A stretch of DNA of 17,514 nucleotides from assembly GCF_959608125.1 (NCBI RefSeq), contig NZ_CAUHPG010000032.1, positions 1 through 17,514 of the forward strand, in the 5' to 3' direction. The translations under genes were made by a program, and so were the position numbers. Numbering within the stretch: position 1 is the stretch's first letter; every line of letters begins with the position of its first letter. Below are positions 7,038 through 15,059 of the stretch, piece after piece. Origin of the DNA: an uncultured Slackia sp. Its GTDB lineage: Bacteria; Actinomycetota; Coriobacteriia; Coriobacteriales; Eggerthellaceae. Under the pieces are notes generated by a model that ran no database searches, was not told the DNA's origin, and saw nothing but the letters and a program-made list of their open reading frames with translations.

Positions 7038-7823
7038 ATGGCACGAGCATATCGCGCGGCACTGGCCGCATGCGTCGCGGCATCCCTCCTTACGATGACG
7101 CCCGCCGTGGCCCTGGCCGCCGATTCGTCGGGCAGCATGAGCATCGAAGCCGCAGCCGAAGCGCTGCGCAACGAGCTCGAACCCACCATGACGACTTTCG
7201 AGAATCTGCAGGAACAGCAGGCTTCGCGCCGAAGCATCGATATCAGCAACGCCCGCGTGCAGGGCCTGCAAGACGTCATGTACGACGGCAACCCCGTACG
7301 TCCCACGATCACGCTCAAGCTGGATAAAAAGACCCTCGTCGAAGGCTCCGATTTCGACGTGGTGTTCAAAGGCGACATCGTCAATCCCGGCAACGTGTCG
7401 GTCACCGTGGTAGGCAAAGGAGCCTACATCGGCTCGATCGAAACCGGATTCGCCATCGTGCCGGGCGACCTTGCCTACGCGACCATCGACGTGATTCCCG
7501 ACCAGGAAGAAACAGGCGAAGAACTGCAGCCGGCCCCTACCGTCGAAATGGGTGGGAAAACCCTGGTCGAAGGCGTCGACTACACCGTTTCGTACGCCGA
7601 CAACGTCGAAAAGGGCACAGCAACCGTGGTCGTCACGGGCATGGGCAACTGCACCGGCGAACAACATGCCACCTTCGAAGTGCTGGAGGCCCCCGACGAA
7701 CCGAAGGGCGGCGCAATCTCTGCGGCGCTTCCTTTCGTAGCGGGCCCCGCCATCGTCGCGGCCATCGCGCTGGGCATCGTCGCCTTCACGCTGGCACGTC
7801 GCAAAAACGATCCTCGACGCTAA
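7038..7823 (+). CDS. Secreted, C-terminally membrane-anchored protein with two Ig-like repeats
   Basis: 261 residues, with a strong GGAGGAGG site five bases before the ATG. A signal peptide (1-27, AVALA then A) leads to a helical stretch (36-62) and two related beta-rich repeats, about 65-143 and 146-217. They share KTLVEGxD(Y/F) followed by V, N-rich turns and a VTVVGKG or VVVTGMGN strand, as in the Ig-like modules with DYTVSYxxN found in many Gram-positive surface proteins. Residues 231-253 are hydrophobic and the tail ARRKNDPRR is basic, so the protein is anchored with its repeats outside. There is no enzymatic motif. The divergent neighbour is the membrane-anchored nuclease-fold protein, so both may act at the envelope. 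A structural or binding role is inferred. Confidence 0.85.
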   Translation: MARAYRAALAACVAASLLTMTPAVALAADSSGSMSIEAAAEALRNELEPTMTTFENLQEQQASRRSIDISNARVQGLQDVMYDGNPVRPTITLKLDKKTLVEGSDFDVVFKGDIVNPGNVSVTVVGKGAYIGSIETGFAIVPGDLAYATIDVIPDQEETGEELQPAPTVEMGGKTLVEGVDYTVSYADNVEKGTATVVVTGMGNCTGEQHATFEVLEAPDEPKGGAISAALPFVAGPAIVAAIALGIVAFTLARRKNDPRR

Positions 7824-7854
7824 CCGATAACGCACTTACCCCTCAATGAAGAAA

Positions 7855-7881
7855 GGCGCGGCCCCGCCACGAAGCCGCGCC
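7855..7881. terminator. Bidirectional terminator between convergent genes
   Basis: GGCGCGGC (7855-7862) and GCCGCGCC (7874-7881) form a perfect 8-bp GC stem with an 11-base loop. The minus-strand side is followed by TTTCTTCATT and the plus-strand side by CCTCGTTTCGTT. It lies in the 77-base gap between the ends of the Ig-repeat gene (plus) and the 149-residue gene (minus), so it can serve both. Confidence 0.7.
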
Positions 7882-7900
7882 CCTCGTTTCGTTGAGCGCA

Positions 7901-8350
7901 TCACCACAAAGGGTCCCCTTCTTCTTCGTATACGCCCCATCCCTTCGAGTCGGAAAAATCAAGAAACGCCTCTGCGTCGACGGGCATGCGCAATCTATCC
8001 CCGTCGAACGAACCGCCGAAGAACTCTTCGAATTTCTGTTTGACCGCATCGTTGACGGGGGTCGAAAACCAGACCCATGCCGCCGTCGGTCCGCCGGACT
8101 CATTGAAATCAGCACCCAGCCCCGCCTGAACGGGAGACCCGTCCTTGCGCTGAATCATGTAGTCGTCGATGGCGAAGCACCCCGTGAACACCATGCGCGA
8201 TGCAATCCCGACGACCGATTCATCTACTGTATTGCCTTGTTCGAAAAACTCGATCTTACACGAATGCGCCGAAGTTTCGGCCTTCGGCTGATCGGCATTC
8301 GCCATCGCAGCCATCATCTGTGCGAACATATCTTCAGCGTTCAATTCCAC
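7901..8350 (-). CDS. Unrecognised 149-residue protein, GTG start
   Basis: I do not recognise this protein. The GTG at 8350 is chosen because AAGGAG lies seven bases before it; an ATG 25 codons upstream has no such site and adds a basic tail of different character. The N-terminus is helical and Met-rich (EDMFAQMMAAMANAD). The rest is acidic and aromatic, with CKIEFFEQ, FAIDDYMIQ, AAWVWFSTP and FLDFSDSKGWGVYEEEGDPLW-like strands, two cysteines (31 and 58), and no signal peptide or membrane segment, so it is probably a soluble cytoplasmic alpha/beta protein. It follows copA by about 170 bases on the same strand and is closed by the hairpin at 7855-7881. A role in copper stress is possible only from position. 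Confidence 0.7.
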   Translation of the reverse strand: MELNAEDMFAQMMAAMANADQPKAETSAHSCKIEFFEQGNTVDESVVGIASRMVFTGCFAIDDYMIQRKDGSPVQAGLGADFNESGGPTAAWVWFSTPVNDAVKQKFEEFFGGSFDGDRLRMPVDAEAFLDFSDSKGWGVYEEEGDPLW

Positions 8351-8463
8351 AGCCGCACTCCTTGCTATTCCAAGGCGGGCGAACACGCCCGTTTTCTTCC
8401 TGCTTCTCGACATGAAGCATACTGCATGAACGGGCCTTTTATTCATCAGGACCCGCCGTGGAA

Positions 8464-8481
8464 ACGACGCGGAACCGTCGT
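8464..8481 (-). terminator. Weak hairpin after copA
   Basis: ACGACG (8464-8469) and CGTCGT (8476-8481) form a 6-bp stem with a 6-base loop 43 bases after the copA stop. On the minus strand it is followed by TTTCC, a very short T-tract. It may end or only weaken readthrough from copA towards the 149-residue gene. Confidence 0.3.
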
Positions 8482-8523
8482 CGAATTCGATGGATGGAAG
8501 CGAGCCTATCTGCCGGAATCGCG

Positions 8524-8730
8524 TTAGGCCATTTCGGCTTCGTAGCCCTCTTCGACCACGGCGGACACCAGCACCTCGTCGGGCACGTCGGCGTCGAGCG
8601 ACACCACGGCGCGCTTGGCATCCAAATCGACATCGGCGGCGGCCACGCCTTCCACGGCCTCGAGGGCCTTCTTCACGTGAGCCACGCAACGAACGCACAT
8701 CATGCCTTCTACATGCAGGGTCTTTTCCAT
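8524..8730 (-). CDS. Possible separate CopZ-like copper chaperone from an internal start in copA
   Basis: The last 68 codons of copA begin with ATG (8730) and form a complete heavy-metal-associated domain: MEKTLHVEG, then GMMCVRC, then a beta-alpha-beta fold ending EEGYEAEMA. This matches the usual 68-70 residue size of free CopZ. An AAGGAAAGGA purine run lies six bases before this ATG, in frame with copA. A free chaperone could therefore be made from the same mRNA. Seen: start, spacing and domain borders. Inferred: that ribosomes use it. Escherichia coli also makes a free copper-binding domain from copA, but by frameshifting at the other end. Confidence 0.4.
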   Translation of the reverse strand: MEKTLHVEGMMCVRCVAHVKKALEAVEGVAAADVDLDAKRAVVSLDADVPDEVLVSAVVEEGYEAEMA

Positions 8731-11172
8731 CAGGGGTTCCTTTCCTTCGTATTCGCACGCCCCATCGAGCGGCTTTTCTTCTTCTGCGCGCGTAGGCGCT
8801 TCGACGACGATCACCCGCACCTCGCCCGCCGGTACTGCGGAAACAGGCTCCGCAGAAGCATCGGCCGACTCGCTGCGCGGACTCCATCCACGCAGGCGCA
8901 AGGCGTTGCCCACCACGCAGACCGAGCTCAAGCTCATGGCGGCCGCCGCGATCATCGGGTTCAGGTTCACGCCCGCCCACGAAAGCGCGCCCGCGGCCAC
9001 GGGGATGCACACGGCGTTGTAGATGAGCGCCCAGAACAGGTTCTGCTTGATAATGCGCATCGTCGCACGAGAAAGCTTGATGGCGGCGGGCACGTCCAGC
9101 AGGTCGCTGCGCATGAGCACCATGTCGGCCGCATCCATGGCGATGTCGGTTCCCGCGCCGATGGCGATGCCCAGGTCGGCGCGCGCCAGCGCCGGCGCGT
9201 CGTTGATGCCGTCGCCCACCATGGCCACACGGCCCTCGCCGCGGCGGGCAAGATCGGCCACTTCGCGTTCCTTGTCGGCGGGAAGCACGCCGGCAACCAC
9301 GCGGCCCACGCCGCAAGCGCGCTGCACCGCGGCCGCCGTGCGTTCGTTGTCGCCCGTGAGCATGACCGTGTCGATGCCCATGGCCGTCAGCTCGCGCACC
9401 GCCGCCGAGCTGGTCGGCTTCACCGCGTCGGACAGCGCCACCATGCCGATCGCGCGGCCGTCTTGCGCCACGAACAGCGGCGTGGCGCCGTCGGATGCCG
9501 CCGCGTCCGCATGCGGAGCGAACGCCGACGCATCCACACCCAAGAAATCCATCAGGCGCGCGTTGCCCACGGCGATGCGCGTCTTGCCCACACGAGCCTC
9601 GATGCCGCCGCCTTCGTGCTGGCGGAAATCGTCCGCCGCCGCGAACGGGACGCCGCGCTTGCGGGCGCACGCCACGACGGCCTGGGCCAACGGATGCTCG
9701 GAAGGCGCTTCGGCGCAAGCCGCCGCCGCAAGCACGTCGTCTGCGCACGCGGGAGCCGCAACCGCGATCGCCGTCACCTCGGGCGCGCCCTGCGTGATCG
9801 TGCCCGTCTTATCCAGCACGACGGTTTTCACGTCATGCGCCGTCTGCAACGCCTCAGCGGTCTTCGCCAGGATGCCCAAACGGGCGCCGCGGCCCGTTCC
9901 CACCATGATTGCCGTAGGCGTGGCCAGGCCCAAAGCACACGGGCAGGAAATGACCAGAACCGACACGGCGTGGGTCAAGGCGACGGAAAGTCCCGCGCCG
10001 GAAACCAGCCACACGACGAACGTGACCAGCGCAATGGCGATGACTGCCGGGACGAACACGCCGCTGATCTTGTCAGCCAGCTTCTCGATCGGCGCCTTCG
10101 AACCGGTGGCCTCGTCCACCATGCGCACGATGCCGGCGAGCACGGTGTCTTCGCCCACGTGTTCGGCCCGCATGACGAACCATCCCGACTTCACCACGGT
10201 AGCGCCCACTACGCGGTCGCCTTCGCGCTTGTCCACGGGAACGCCTTCGCCCGTTACCGCCGATTCGTCGACGCTCGCCTCGCCTTCCGTCACCACGCCG
10301 TCCACCGGAACGCGGGCGCCCGTCTTAACCACCACGAAATCGCCCGCCTGCACCTCGGCAAGCGCGACCTCGCGATCGCCGTCGGGCGTGCGCAGCAGCG
10401 CCGTCTTAGGCGACAGGTCCATAAGCGACGTGACCGCGTCGGTGGTCTTGCCCTTCGCGCGGGCCTCGAAATACTTGCCCAGCGTGATGAGCGTGAGAAT
10501 CATGGCCGCCGACTCGAAATACAGGTCCATAGCGGCGGCATGGGCGGCGTCCGCCTGGCCCGAACCTAGCGCGAATCCGATCCTATACAGCGCCGCCACG
10601 CCGTATGCGGTAGACGCCGCCGAGCCGAGTGCGATGAGCGAATCCATATTTGGAGAGCCGTGGATTAGGCTCTTAAACCCGTTGGAGAAGCATTTGAAGT
10701 TGACGAACAGAACCGGCAGAAGCAGCAGGAACTCGGTGAGCGCAAGCGGCATGACGCCCGCGTCGCCCATCAGAACCGCAGGAAGCGGCCAGCCGAACAT
10801 ATGGCCCATGGCCAGGTAGAACAAGGGAACGGTGAATGCGATCGACACGGCGAGCCTCGTGCGCATGCGCTTTTTCTCGGCCTCGGCGCGTTCGCGCGGC
10901 GAAGGCCCCTGCGGCTTGGCCGCTCCCGATCCGGCAGCGCCCGCCGTCGCGCGTGCGGCGGCGCCGTAGCCCGCATGGTCGACGGCCGCGCAGATCGCGG
11001 CATTCGTGCGGGCGACCGCCGCGGGCGATTCGTCCGCGTAGGACACTTCCATGCCGTTCTTCAACAGGTTCACGGACACGTCGCTCACGCCGTCCACGGC
11101 GCGAGCTGCCTTATCGACGCGCGCAGAACACGCCGCGCACGTCATTCCGGTGATATCGAATGTCTGTTTCAT
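8524..11172 (-). CDS. copA: Copper-exporting P1B-type ATPase
   Basis: 882 residues. It pumps Cu(I) from the cytoplasm using ATP. An N-terminal metal-binding domain carries GMTCAAC (9-15). The membrane part holds the CPC copper site (C410-P411-C412). The actuator motif reads TGEG (307-310) where TGES is usual, with the key Glu kept. DKTGT (phosphorylated D454), the SEHPLA histidine-proline motif and GDGIND (653-658) follow. The last helices carry the YN and MSLSS residues typical of Cu(I) rather than zinc or cadmium pumps. A charged linker then joins a second metal-binding domain (815-882, C826 and C829), an unusual position. The ATG lies nine bases after the csoR stop, so the two form one operon under the operator at 11781-11803. 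Confidence 0.95.
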   Translation of the reverse strand: MKQTFDITGMTCAACSARVDKAARAVDGVSDVSVNLLKNGMEVSYADESPAAVARTNAAICAAVDHAGYGAAARATAGAAGSGAAKPQGPSPRERAEAEKKRMRTRLAVSIAFTVPLFYLAMGHMFGWPLPAVLMGDAGVMPLALTEFLLLLPVLFVNFKCFSNGFKSLIHGSPNMDSLIALGSAASTAYGVAALYRIGFALGSGQADAAHAAAMDLYFESAAMILTLITLGKYFEARAKGKTTDAVTSLMDLSPKTALLRTPDGDREVALAEVQAGDFVVVKTGARVPVDGVVTEGEASVDESAVTGEGVPVDKREGDRVVGATVVKSGWFVMRAEHVGEDTVLAGIVRMVDEATGSKAPIEKLADKISGVFVPAVIAIALVTFVVWLVSGAGLSVALTHAVSVLVISCPCALGLATPTAIMVGTGRGARLGILAKTAEALQTAHDVKTVVLDKTGTITQGAPEVTAIAVAAPACADDVLAAAACAEAPSEHPLAQAVVACARKRGVPFAAADDFRQHEGGGIEARVGKTRIAVGNARLMDFLGVDASAFAPHADAAASDGATPLFVAQDGRAIGMVALSDAVKPTSSAAVRELTAMGIDTVMLTGDNERTAAAVQRACGVGRVVAGVLPADKEREVADLARRGEGRVAMVGDGINDAPALARADLGIAIGAGTDIAMDAADMVLMRSDLLDVPAAIKLSRATMRIIKQNLFWALIYNAVCIPVAAGALSWAGVNLNPMIAAAAMSLSSVCVVGNALRLRGWSPRSESADASAEPVSAVPAGEVRVIVVEAPTRAEEEKPLDGACEYEGKEPLMEKTLHVEGMMCVRCVAHVKKALEAVEGVAAADVDLDAKRAVVSLDADVPDEVLVSAVVEEGYEAEMA

Positions 11173-11181
11173 GGGCGCCGC

Positions 11182-11679
11182 CTACATGAACTTCTTGATC
11201 AGCTTCATGGCCTCGTCGACCACTTCCACGTTGCCGTCGCGAATCTGCTCGACCACGCAGGTCTCCATATGGTCTTGCAGGATGATTTCGGAAATGCGAT
11301 GCACCGCCGCTTCCGACGCGGCCAGCTGAATCAGCACGTCGCCGCAGTAGCGGTTGTTCTCTACCATGCTCTTGATGCCGTTGAGCTGGCCGATCACGCG
11401 ATTCAGGCGCTTTTGCACGTCCGCCTGGAGCGCCGCGCTGCGCTCCGTTTCTTTCTGGCGGCACGAACAGCACGACCCCGCCGCGGCCGTTCCGTCCGAT
11501 GCGGGGCATGCGGCATCGGCGGCGAGGTCTTCGGCATCGGAACCGGCAACAGGCGCATCGCAGCAACACGACTGTTCCACGACGGCTGCAGGTCGAGGCG
11601 TCGGCGAAACGCGCACGGGCTCTTGCATCGCCGCCTTGGCTACCGCTTTCGCCGCCTTCTTCTTCGTCTTCTTACCCAT
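11182..11679 (-). CDS. csoR: Copper-sensing repressor CsoR with a cysteine-rich N-terminal extension
   Basis: 165 residues. CsoR blocks transcription until Cu(I) binds. The core (about 88-165) starts VQKRLNRVIGQLNGIKSM and has the ligand set C112-H137-C141, with the 25- and 4-residue spacing of known CsoR proteins. The usual family length is near 90-120. Here about 85 residues precede the core: a Lys/Ala-rich start (MGKKTKKKAAKAVAKAA), a Pro-rich part, and seven more cysteines in clusters (38-40, 58, 70-71, 73). The start is supported by AGGAG ten bases before the ATG at 11679, so the extension is probably translated. It may bind extra copper, or the basic part may touch DNA. It is first in the operon with copA and should regulate its own promoter. 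Confidence 0.92.
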   Translation of the reverse strand: MGKKTKKKAAKAVAKAAMQEPVRVSPTPRPAAVVEQSCCCDAPVAGSDAEDLAADAACPASDGTAAAGSCCSCRQKETERSAALQADVQKRLNRVIGQLNGIKSMVENNRYCGDVLIQLAASEAAVHRISEIILQDHMETCVVEQIRDGNVEVVDEAMKLIKKFM

Positions 11680-11780
11680 AGCAGACTTGCTCCTATCGTT
11701 TCGAACGCTTCGCGGCCATGCGCCTTCCTATGCGCGATTCCCGCTCCGAAACGCCCGATATCGTTGCGTTACACCATGAC

Positions 11781-11803
11781 TATATACCCCCTAGAGGTAT
11801 ATA
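11781..11803. promoter_or_regulatory. CsoR operator palindrome
   Basis: Perfect 8-bp arms TATATACC and GGTATATA flank a 7-base centre CCCTAGA. The AT-flanked, C-run/G-run layout matches the general form of known CsoR operators (ATACCC...GGGTAT). It lies about 100 bases before the csoR ATG and inside the candidate csoR promoter. Confidence 0.75.
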
Positions 11804-11810
11804 AACGCAA
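11781..11810 (-). promoter_or_regulatory. Candidate csoR-copA promoter
   Basis: On the minus strand TTGCGT (11810 to 11805) and TATATA (11786 to 11781) are separated by 18 bases. The CsoR palindrome fills the spacer and covers the -10 box, so bound CsoR would block RNA polymerase. The predicted leader is about 95 bases. Confidence 0.55.
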
Positions 11811-11855
11811 CCATTCCGCCCATCAACCCGCACAAAACCCCCGAATCGAAGCCGT

Positions 11856-11888
11856 AAAAAGAGGCGACCCGCTTGCGCGAGTCGCCTC
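11856..11888 (-). terminator. Intrinsic terminator of the heat-shock operon
   Basis: GAGGCGAC (11861-11868) and GTCGCCTC (11881-11888) form a perfect 8-bp stem, with a further CGC/GCG pairing inside the loop. On the minus strand the stem is followed by five Ts (11860 to 11856). It starts 20 bases after the clpB stop. Confidence 0.85.
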
Positions 11889-11908
11889 GTTTCGTTTATT
11901 CGAAGCCC

Positions 11909-14632
11909 TTACGCTTCAGGCACTTCGTAGGCGCCGTCGACAGCGGCGTCGGATGCCACGCTTTCGACAGGCGCGGGGTTCTGCACCGTGCAGGTGTAGC
12001 CCTCCATGATGTCCATGTCGATGGTCACCGTGGAGCCCTCCATCACATGGCCCGCGATCATCTCGTTGGCCACGCGGTCCACCACTTCGCGCTGCACGAG
12101 GCGCTTCAGCGGACGCGCGCCGTACACCGGATCGAAGCCGTCGATAGCCAGCTGCTCCACCGCGGCGGGCTGGACCACCAGCTCGATACGGCGGCCGGCA
12201 AGGCGCTTGCGCACCTCGGCCAGCTGCAGGTCGACGATCGGCTCCATCTCGGCGGACGTGAGCGACTTGAACGTGATCACGTCGTCGATGCGGTTGAGGA
12301 ACTCGGGGCGGAAGGTATTGCGCAAAGCCTCGTCCACCTGGGTCTGAAGCTCGGCGATCTTCTTGGCCATGGCGGCCATATCGCCCTGCATCATGTCTTC
12401 GACCATCGAGCCCGCGTTCTCGTTCTGACGGCTGAACTCGCGGATGGCCTGCGAGCCCACGTTGCTCGTCATGATGATGATCGCGTTCTTGAAGCTGACC
12501 ACGCGGCCCTGGCCGTCGGTCAGGCGACCGTCATCGAGCACCTGCAGCAAGATATTGAACACGTCCTGATGCGCCTTCTCCATCTCATCGAGCAGGATGA
12601 CGCTGTAGGGCCTGCGGCGCACGGCCTCGGTGAGCTGGCCGCCCTCGTCGTAACCCACATACCCCGGAGGGGCTCCGATCAGACGCTGCACGCTGAACTT
12701 CTCCATGTACTCCGACATGTCGATGCGCACCATGGCGCGCTCGTCGTCGAACAGGCACTCGGCCAGCGCCTTCGCCAGCTCGGTCTTGCCCACGCCCGTA
12801 GGGCCCAGGAACAAGAAGCTGCCGATCGGACGGTTGGGGTCGGAAAGGCCCGCGCGGCTGCGGCGGATGGCACCCGCCACGGCGGAGACGGCCTCGTCCT
12901 GGCCCACCACGCGCTCATGCAGCTTGGCTTCCAAGTCGATCAGCTTGGACAGCTCGCCCTGCATCATCTTGGACACGGGGATGCCGGTCCACGAGCTCAC
13001 CACTTCGGCGATCTCTTCCTCGGAGACCTCTTCCTTCAGGATGGCGCCGTCGCCCTGCTTGGCGCTCACGGCCTCTTCGGCCGCGGCCAGCTGGCGCTGC
13101 AGCTCGGGAATGCGGGCGTAGCGGATCTCGGACGCCTTGGACAGGTCGCCCTCGCGCGTGGCCTGCTCCTCTTCCACATGGGCGGCGTCGATATCGGCCT
13201 TCAGGCGCTGGACGCTTTCGATGACGTCCTTCTCGTTGCGCCATTCGGCCTTGCGCACGTCGAGCCATTCCTTCGAGGTGGCCATCTGGCGACGCAGCTC
13301 TTCCAGGCGCTCCTTGCTGGCGGGGTCGTCCTCCTTCATGAGGGCCTGCTCTTCAATCTGCATCTGCGTGTACTTGCGCTGAGCCTCGTCGATTTCCTGC
13401 GGCATGGAGTCGATTTCGATGCGCAGGCGGCTGGCCGCCTCGTCCATCAGGTCGATCGCCTTATCGGGCAGGAATCGGTCAGAAATGTAGCGGTTGGAAA
13501 GCTCCGCCGCCGACACGATCGCCGAGTCGGTAATGCGCACGCCGTGATGGATCTCGTACTTCTCCTTCAGGCCGCGCAGAATGGCGATGGTGTCCTCCAC
13601 CGTGGGCTCGCCCACAAGCACGGTCTGGAAGCGGCGCTCGAGCGCGGCGTCCTTCTCGATGTACTTGCGGTACTCGTCCAGCGTGGTGGCGCCGATGGCA
13701 TGCAGCTCGCCGCGCGCCAGAGCCGGCTTGAGCATATTGCCCGCGTCCATGGAGCTGTCGCCCGTGGAGCCCGCGCCCACGATGGTGTGCAGCTCGTCGA
13801 TGAACAGGATGATCTGTCCGTCGCTCTGCTTCACCTCGCGCAGCACGGCCTTCAAGCGGTCTTCGAATTCGCCGCGGTACTTGGCGCCCGCAACCATGGC
13901 GCCCAGGTCCAGCGCGACGATGTCGCGATCGCGCAGGCTGGAGGGTACGTCACCCGCCACGATGCGCTGCGCCAGGCCCTCGACGATGGCCGTCTTGCCG
14001 ACGCCCGGCTCGCCGATGAGCACCGGGTTGTTCTTGGTGCGACGCGACAGCACCTGGATGGTGCGGCGGATTTCATCGGAGCGGCCGATCACCGGGTCCA
14101 GCTTGCCTTCGCGCGCCTGCTGGGTCAGGTTCTGGCCATACGTGTTCAGCGCGTCCAGCTCGGGCTTGCTCTGCTGGTCGGTGATGCGCGTGTCGCCGCG
14201 CAGGTTGTCGTAGGCCTCTTCGATATTCTTGCGCGTGACGCCTGCGCCGGTGAGGATCTTGCCCGCCTGGCCCTTGTCTTCGGTCAGCGCGATCAGCAGA
14301 TGCTCGCTGGTGGCGTAGCTGTCGCCCATCTTCTCGGCGATCTTCACCGCGTTATCGATCACGGAAATAAGACCCTGCGTGGGAAGCGGCATGCCCATCA
14401 CGCCGCCCGTGACCTTCGGCCCATTGGCGATGGCCGTCTCCACGTTGGCCTTCAGCTGGTCGGGATCGGCCCCGACCCTTTTGATGATGGCGGAGAGGTT
14501 GTTCTCCCCCGAATCGAGCAGCGCCTTCAGCAGATGGATGGTGTCCACCGATGCCGTGTCGGCGTCGCCCGCGACGCCCATGGCGGCCTGGAAGGCCTCC
14601 TGGGCGGTAACGGCGAGTTTGTCCAGTCTCAT
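11909..14632 (-). CDS. clpB: ATP-dependent disaggregase ClpB
   Basis: 907 residues, slightly longer than the usual 860-870. With DnaK it pulls proteins out of aggregates. The ATG at 14632 has AAGGAG seven bases upstream. Order of parts: N-terminal Clp domain (1-150), first AAA+ module with Walker A GEPGVGKT (207-214) and Walker B ILFIDELHTIVGAG, coiled-coil middle domain (about 400-525, Glu/Arg/Gln-rich), then second AAA+ module with GPTGVGKT (610-617) and VILLDEMEKAH. The middle domain is present, which separates it from ClpA and ClpC. The C-terminal 30 residues form an acidic tail (VESVASDAAVDGAYEVPEA) that accounts for much of the extra length. It is the last gene of the operon, 30 bases after hspR, and is followed by the terminator at 11856-11888. 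Confidence 0.97.
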   Translation of the reverse strand: MRLDKLAVTAQEAFQAAMGVAGDADTASVDTIHLLKALLDSGENNLSAIIKRVGADPDQLKANVETAIANGPKVTGGVMGMPLPTQGLISVIDNAVKIAEKMGDSYATSEHLLIALTEDKGQAGKILTGAGVTRKNIEEAYDNLRGDTRITDQQSKPELDALNTYGQNLTQQAREGKLDPVIGRSDEIRRTIQVLSRRTKNNPVLIGEPGVGKTAIVEGLAQRIVAGDVPSSLRDRDIVALDLGAMVAGAKYRGEFEDRLKAVLREVKQSDGQIILFIDELHTIVGAGSTGDSSMDAGNMLKPALARGELHAIGATTLDEYRKYIEKDAALERRFQTVLVGEPTVEDTIAILRGLKEKYEIHHGVRITDSAIVSAAELSNRYISDRFLPDKAIDLMDEAASRLRIEIDSMPQEIDEAQRKYTQMQIEEQALMKEDDPASKERLEELRRQMATSKEWLDVRKAEWRNEKDVIESVQRLKADIDAAHVEEEQATREGDLSKASEIRYARIPELQRQLAAAEEAVSAKQGDGAILKEEVSEEEIAEVVSSWTGIPVSKMMQGELSKLIDLEAKLHERVVGQDEAVSAVAGAIRRSRAGLSDPNRPIGSFLFLGPTGVGKTELAKALAECLFDDERAMVRIDMSEYMEKFSVQRLIGAPPGYVGYDEGGQLTEAVRRRPYSVILLDEMEKAHQDVFNILLQVLDDGRLTDGQGRVVSFKNAIIIMTSNVGSQAIREFSRQNENAGSMVEDMMQGDMAAMAKKIAELQTQVDEALRNTFRPEFLNRIDDVITFKSLTSAEMEPIVDLQLAEVRKRLAGRRIELVVQPAAVEQLAIDGFDPVYGARPLKRLVQREVVDRVANEMIAGHVMEGSTVTIDMDIMEGYTCTVQNPAPVESVASDAAVDGAYEVPEA

Positions 14633-14662
14633 GGTTGTCTCCTTCTTGGAAGGTCGGATAGT

Positions 14663-15049
14663 CTAGTCGTTAATGCGTCGGATGCCCATGCTCTGGGGCT
14701 CCGGCAGCATGAGCGCCGTCACATTGGCGCGCGTTTCCAGCTCGTGGACGCGGTCGGCCAAGCGGCGCACCTTCTTGTGCAGGTCGTCGATTTCCTCGTC
14801 GCGCTCTTCGAGGCGGCCCTTCAAATCGAGGATGCGGATGACGCCCGCAAGGTTGATGCCTTCGCTGGTCAGTTCGTTGATCAGCTCGAGGCGGTCGATG
14901 TCGGCCTGCGAGTACATACGCGTGTTGCCGCGCGTGCGCTGAGGCGTGACCAGGCCTTTCTGCTCGTAGATGCGCAGGGTCTGGGGGTGCACGCCCGCCA
15001 ATTCGGCAGCCACGCCGATCATATACAGCGGCCTGTTCCTATCGGTCAT
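14663..15049 (-). CDS. hspR: Heat-shock repressor HspR (MerR family)
   Basis: 128 residues. The ATG at 15049 follows a near-perfect AAGGAGG placed right at the dnaJ stop; the in-frame ATG seven codons earlier lies inside the dnaJ end. Residues about 8-75 are a MerR winged helix with the HspR signature GVAAELAGVHPQTLRIYE and then EGINLAGVIRIL. Residues 78-110 are a coiled coil for dimerisation (EERDEEIDDLHKKVRRLADR). In actinobacteria HspR represses the dnaK operon by binding inverted repeats called HAIR, helped by DnaK. No HAIR site is visible here; it would be expected upstream of dnaK, past the right edge. The gap to dnaJ is ten bases, so the genes are cotranscribed. Confidence 0.93.
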   Translation of the reverse strand: MTDRNRPLYMIGVAAELAGVHPQTLRIYEQKGLVTPQRTRGNTRMYSQADIDRLELINELTSEGINLAGVIRILDLKGRLEERDEEIDDLHKKVRRLADRVHELETRANVTALMLPEPQSMGIRRIND

Positions 15050-15059
15050 ACCGTCCTCC

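Noticed and set aside
6922..7083. Earlier ATG for the nuclease-fold protein
   Set aside because: It would overlap the start of the divergent Ig-repeat gene and place about 54 odd residues before the membrane anchor.
8351..9748. Long upstream extension of the 149-residue gene
   Set aside because: It overlaps copA in another frame and is Arg/Gly-rich without motifs. The GTG at 8350 has a good ribosome-binding site.
10243..10254. TGEG in place of TGES in CopA as a sign of an inactive pump
   Set aside because: The catalytic glutamate is kept and all other motifs are intact, so I treat it as a tolerated change.
8458..10569. Plus-strand open frame of about 700 codons opposite copA
   Set aside because: The low-complexity His/Arg-rich translation lies over well-conserved CopA motifs on the other strand.
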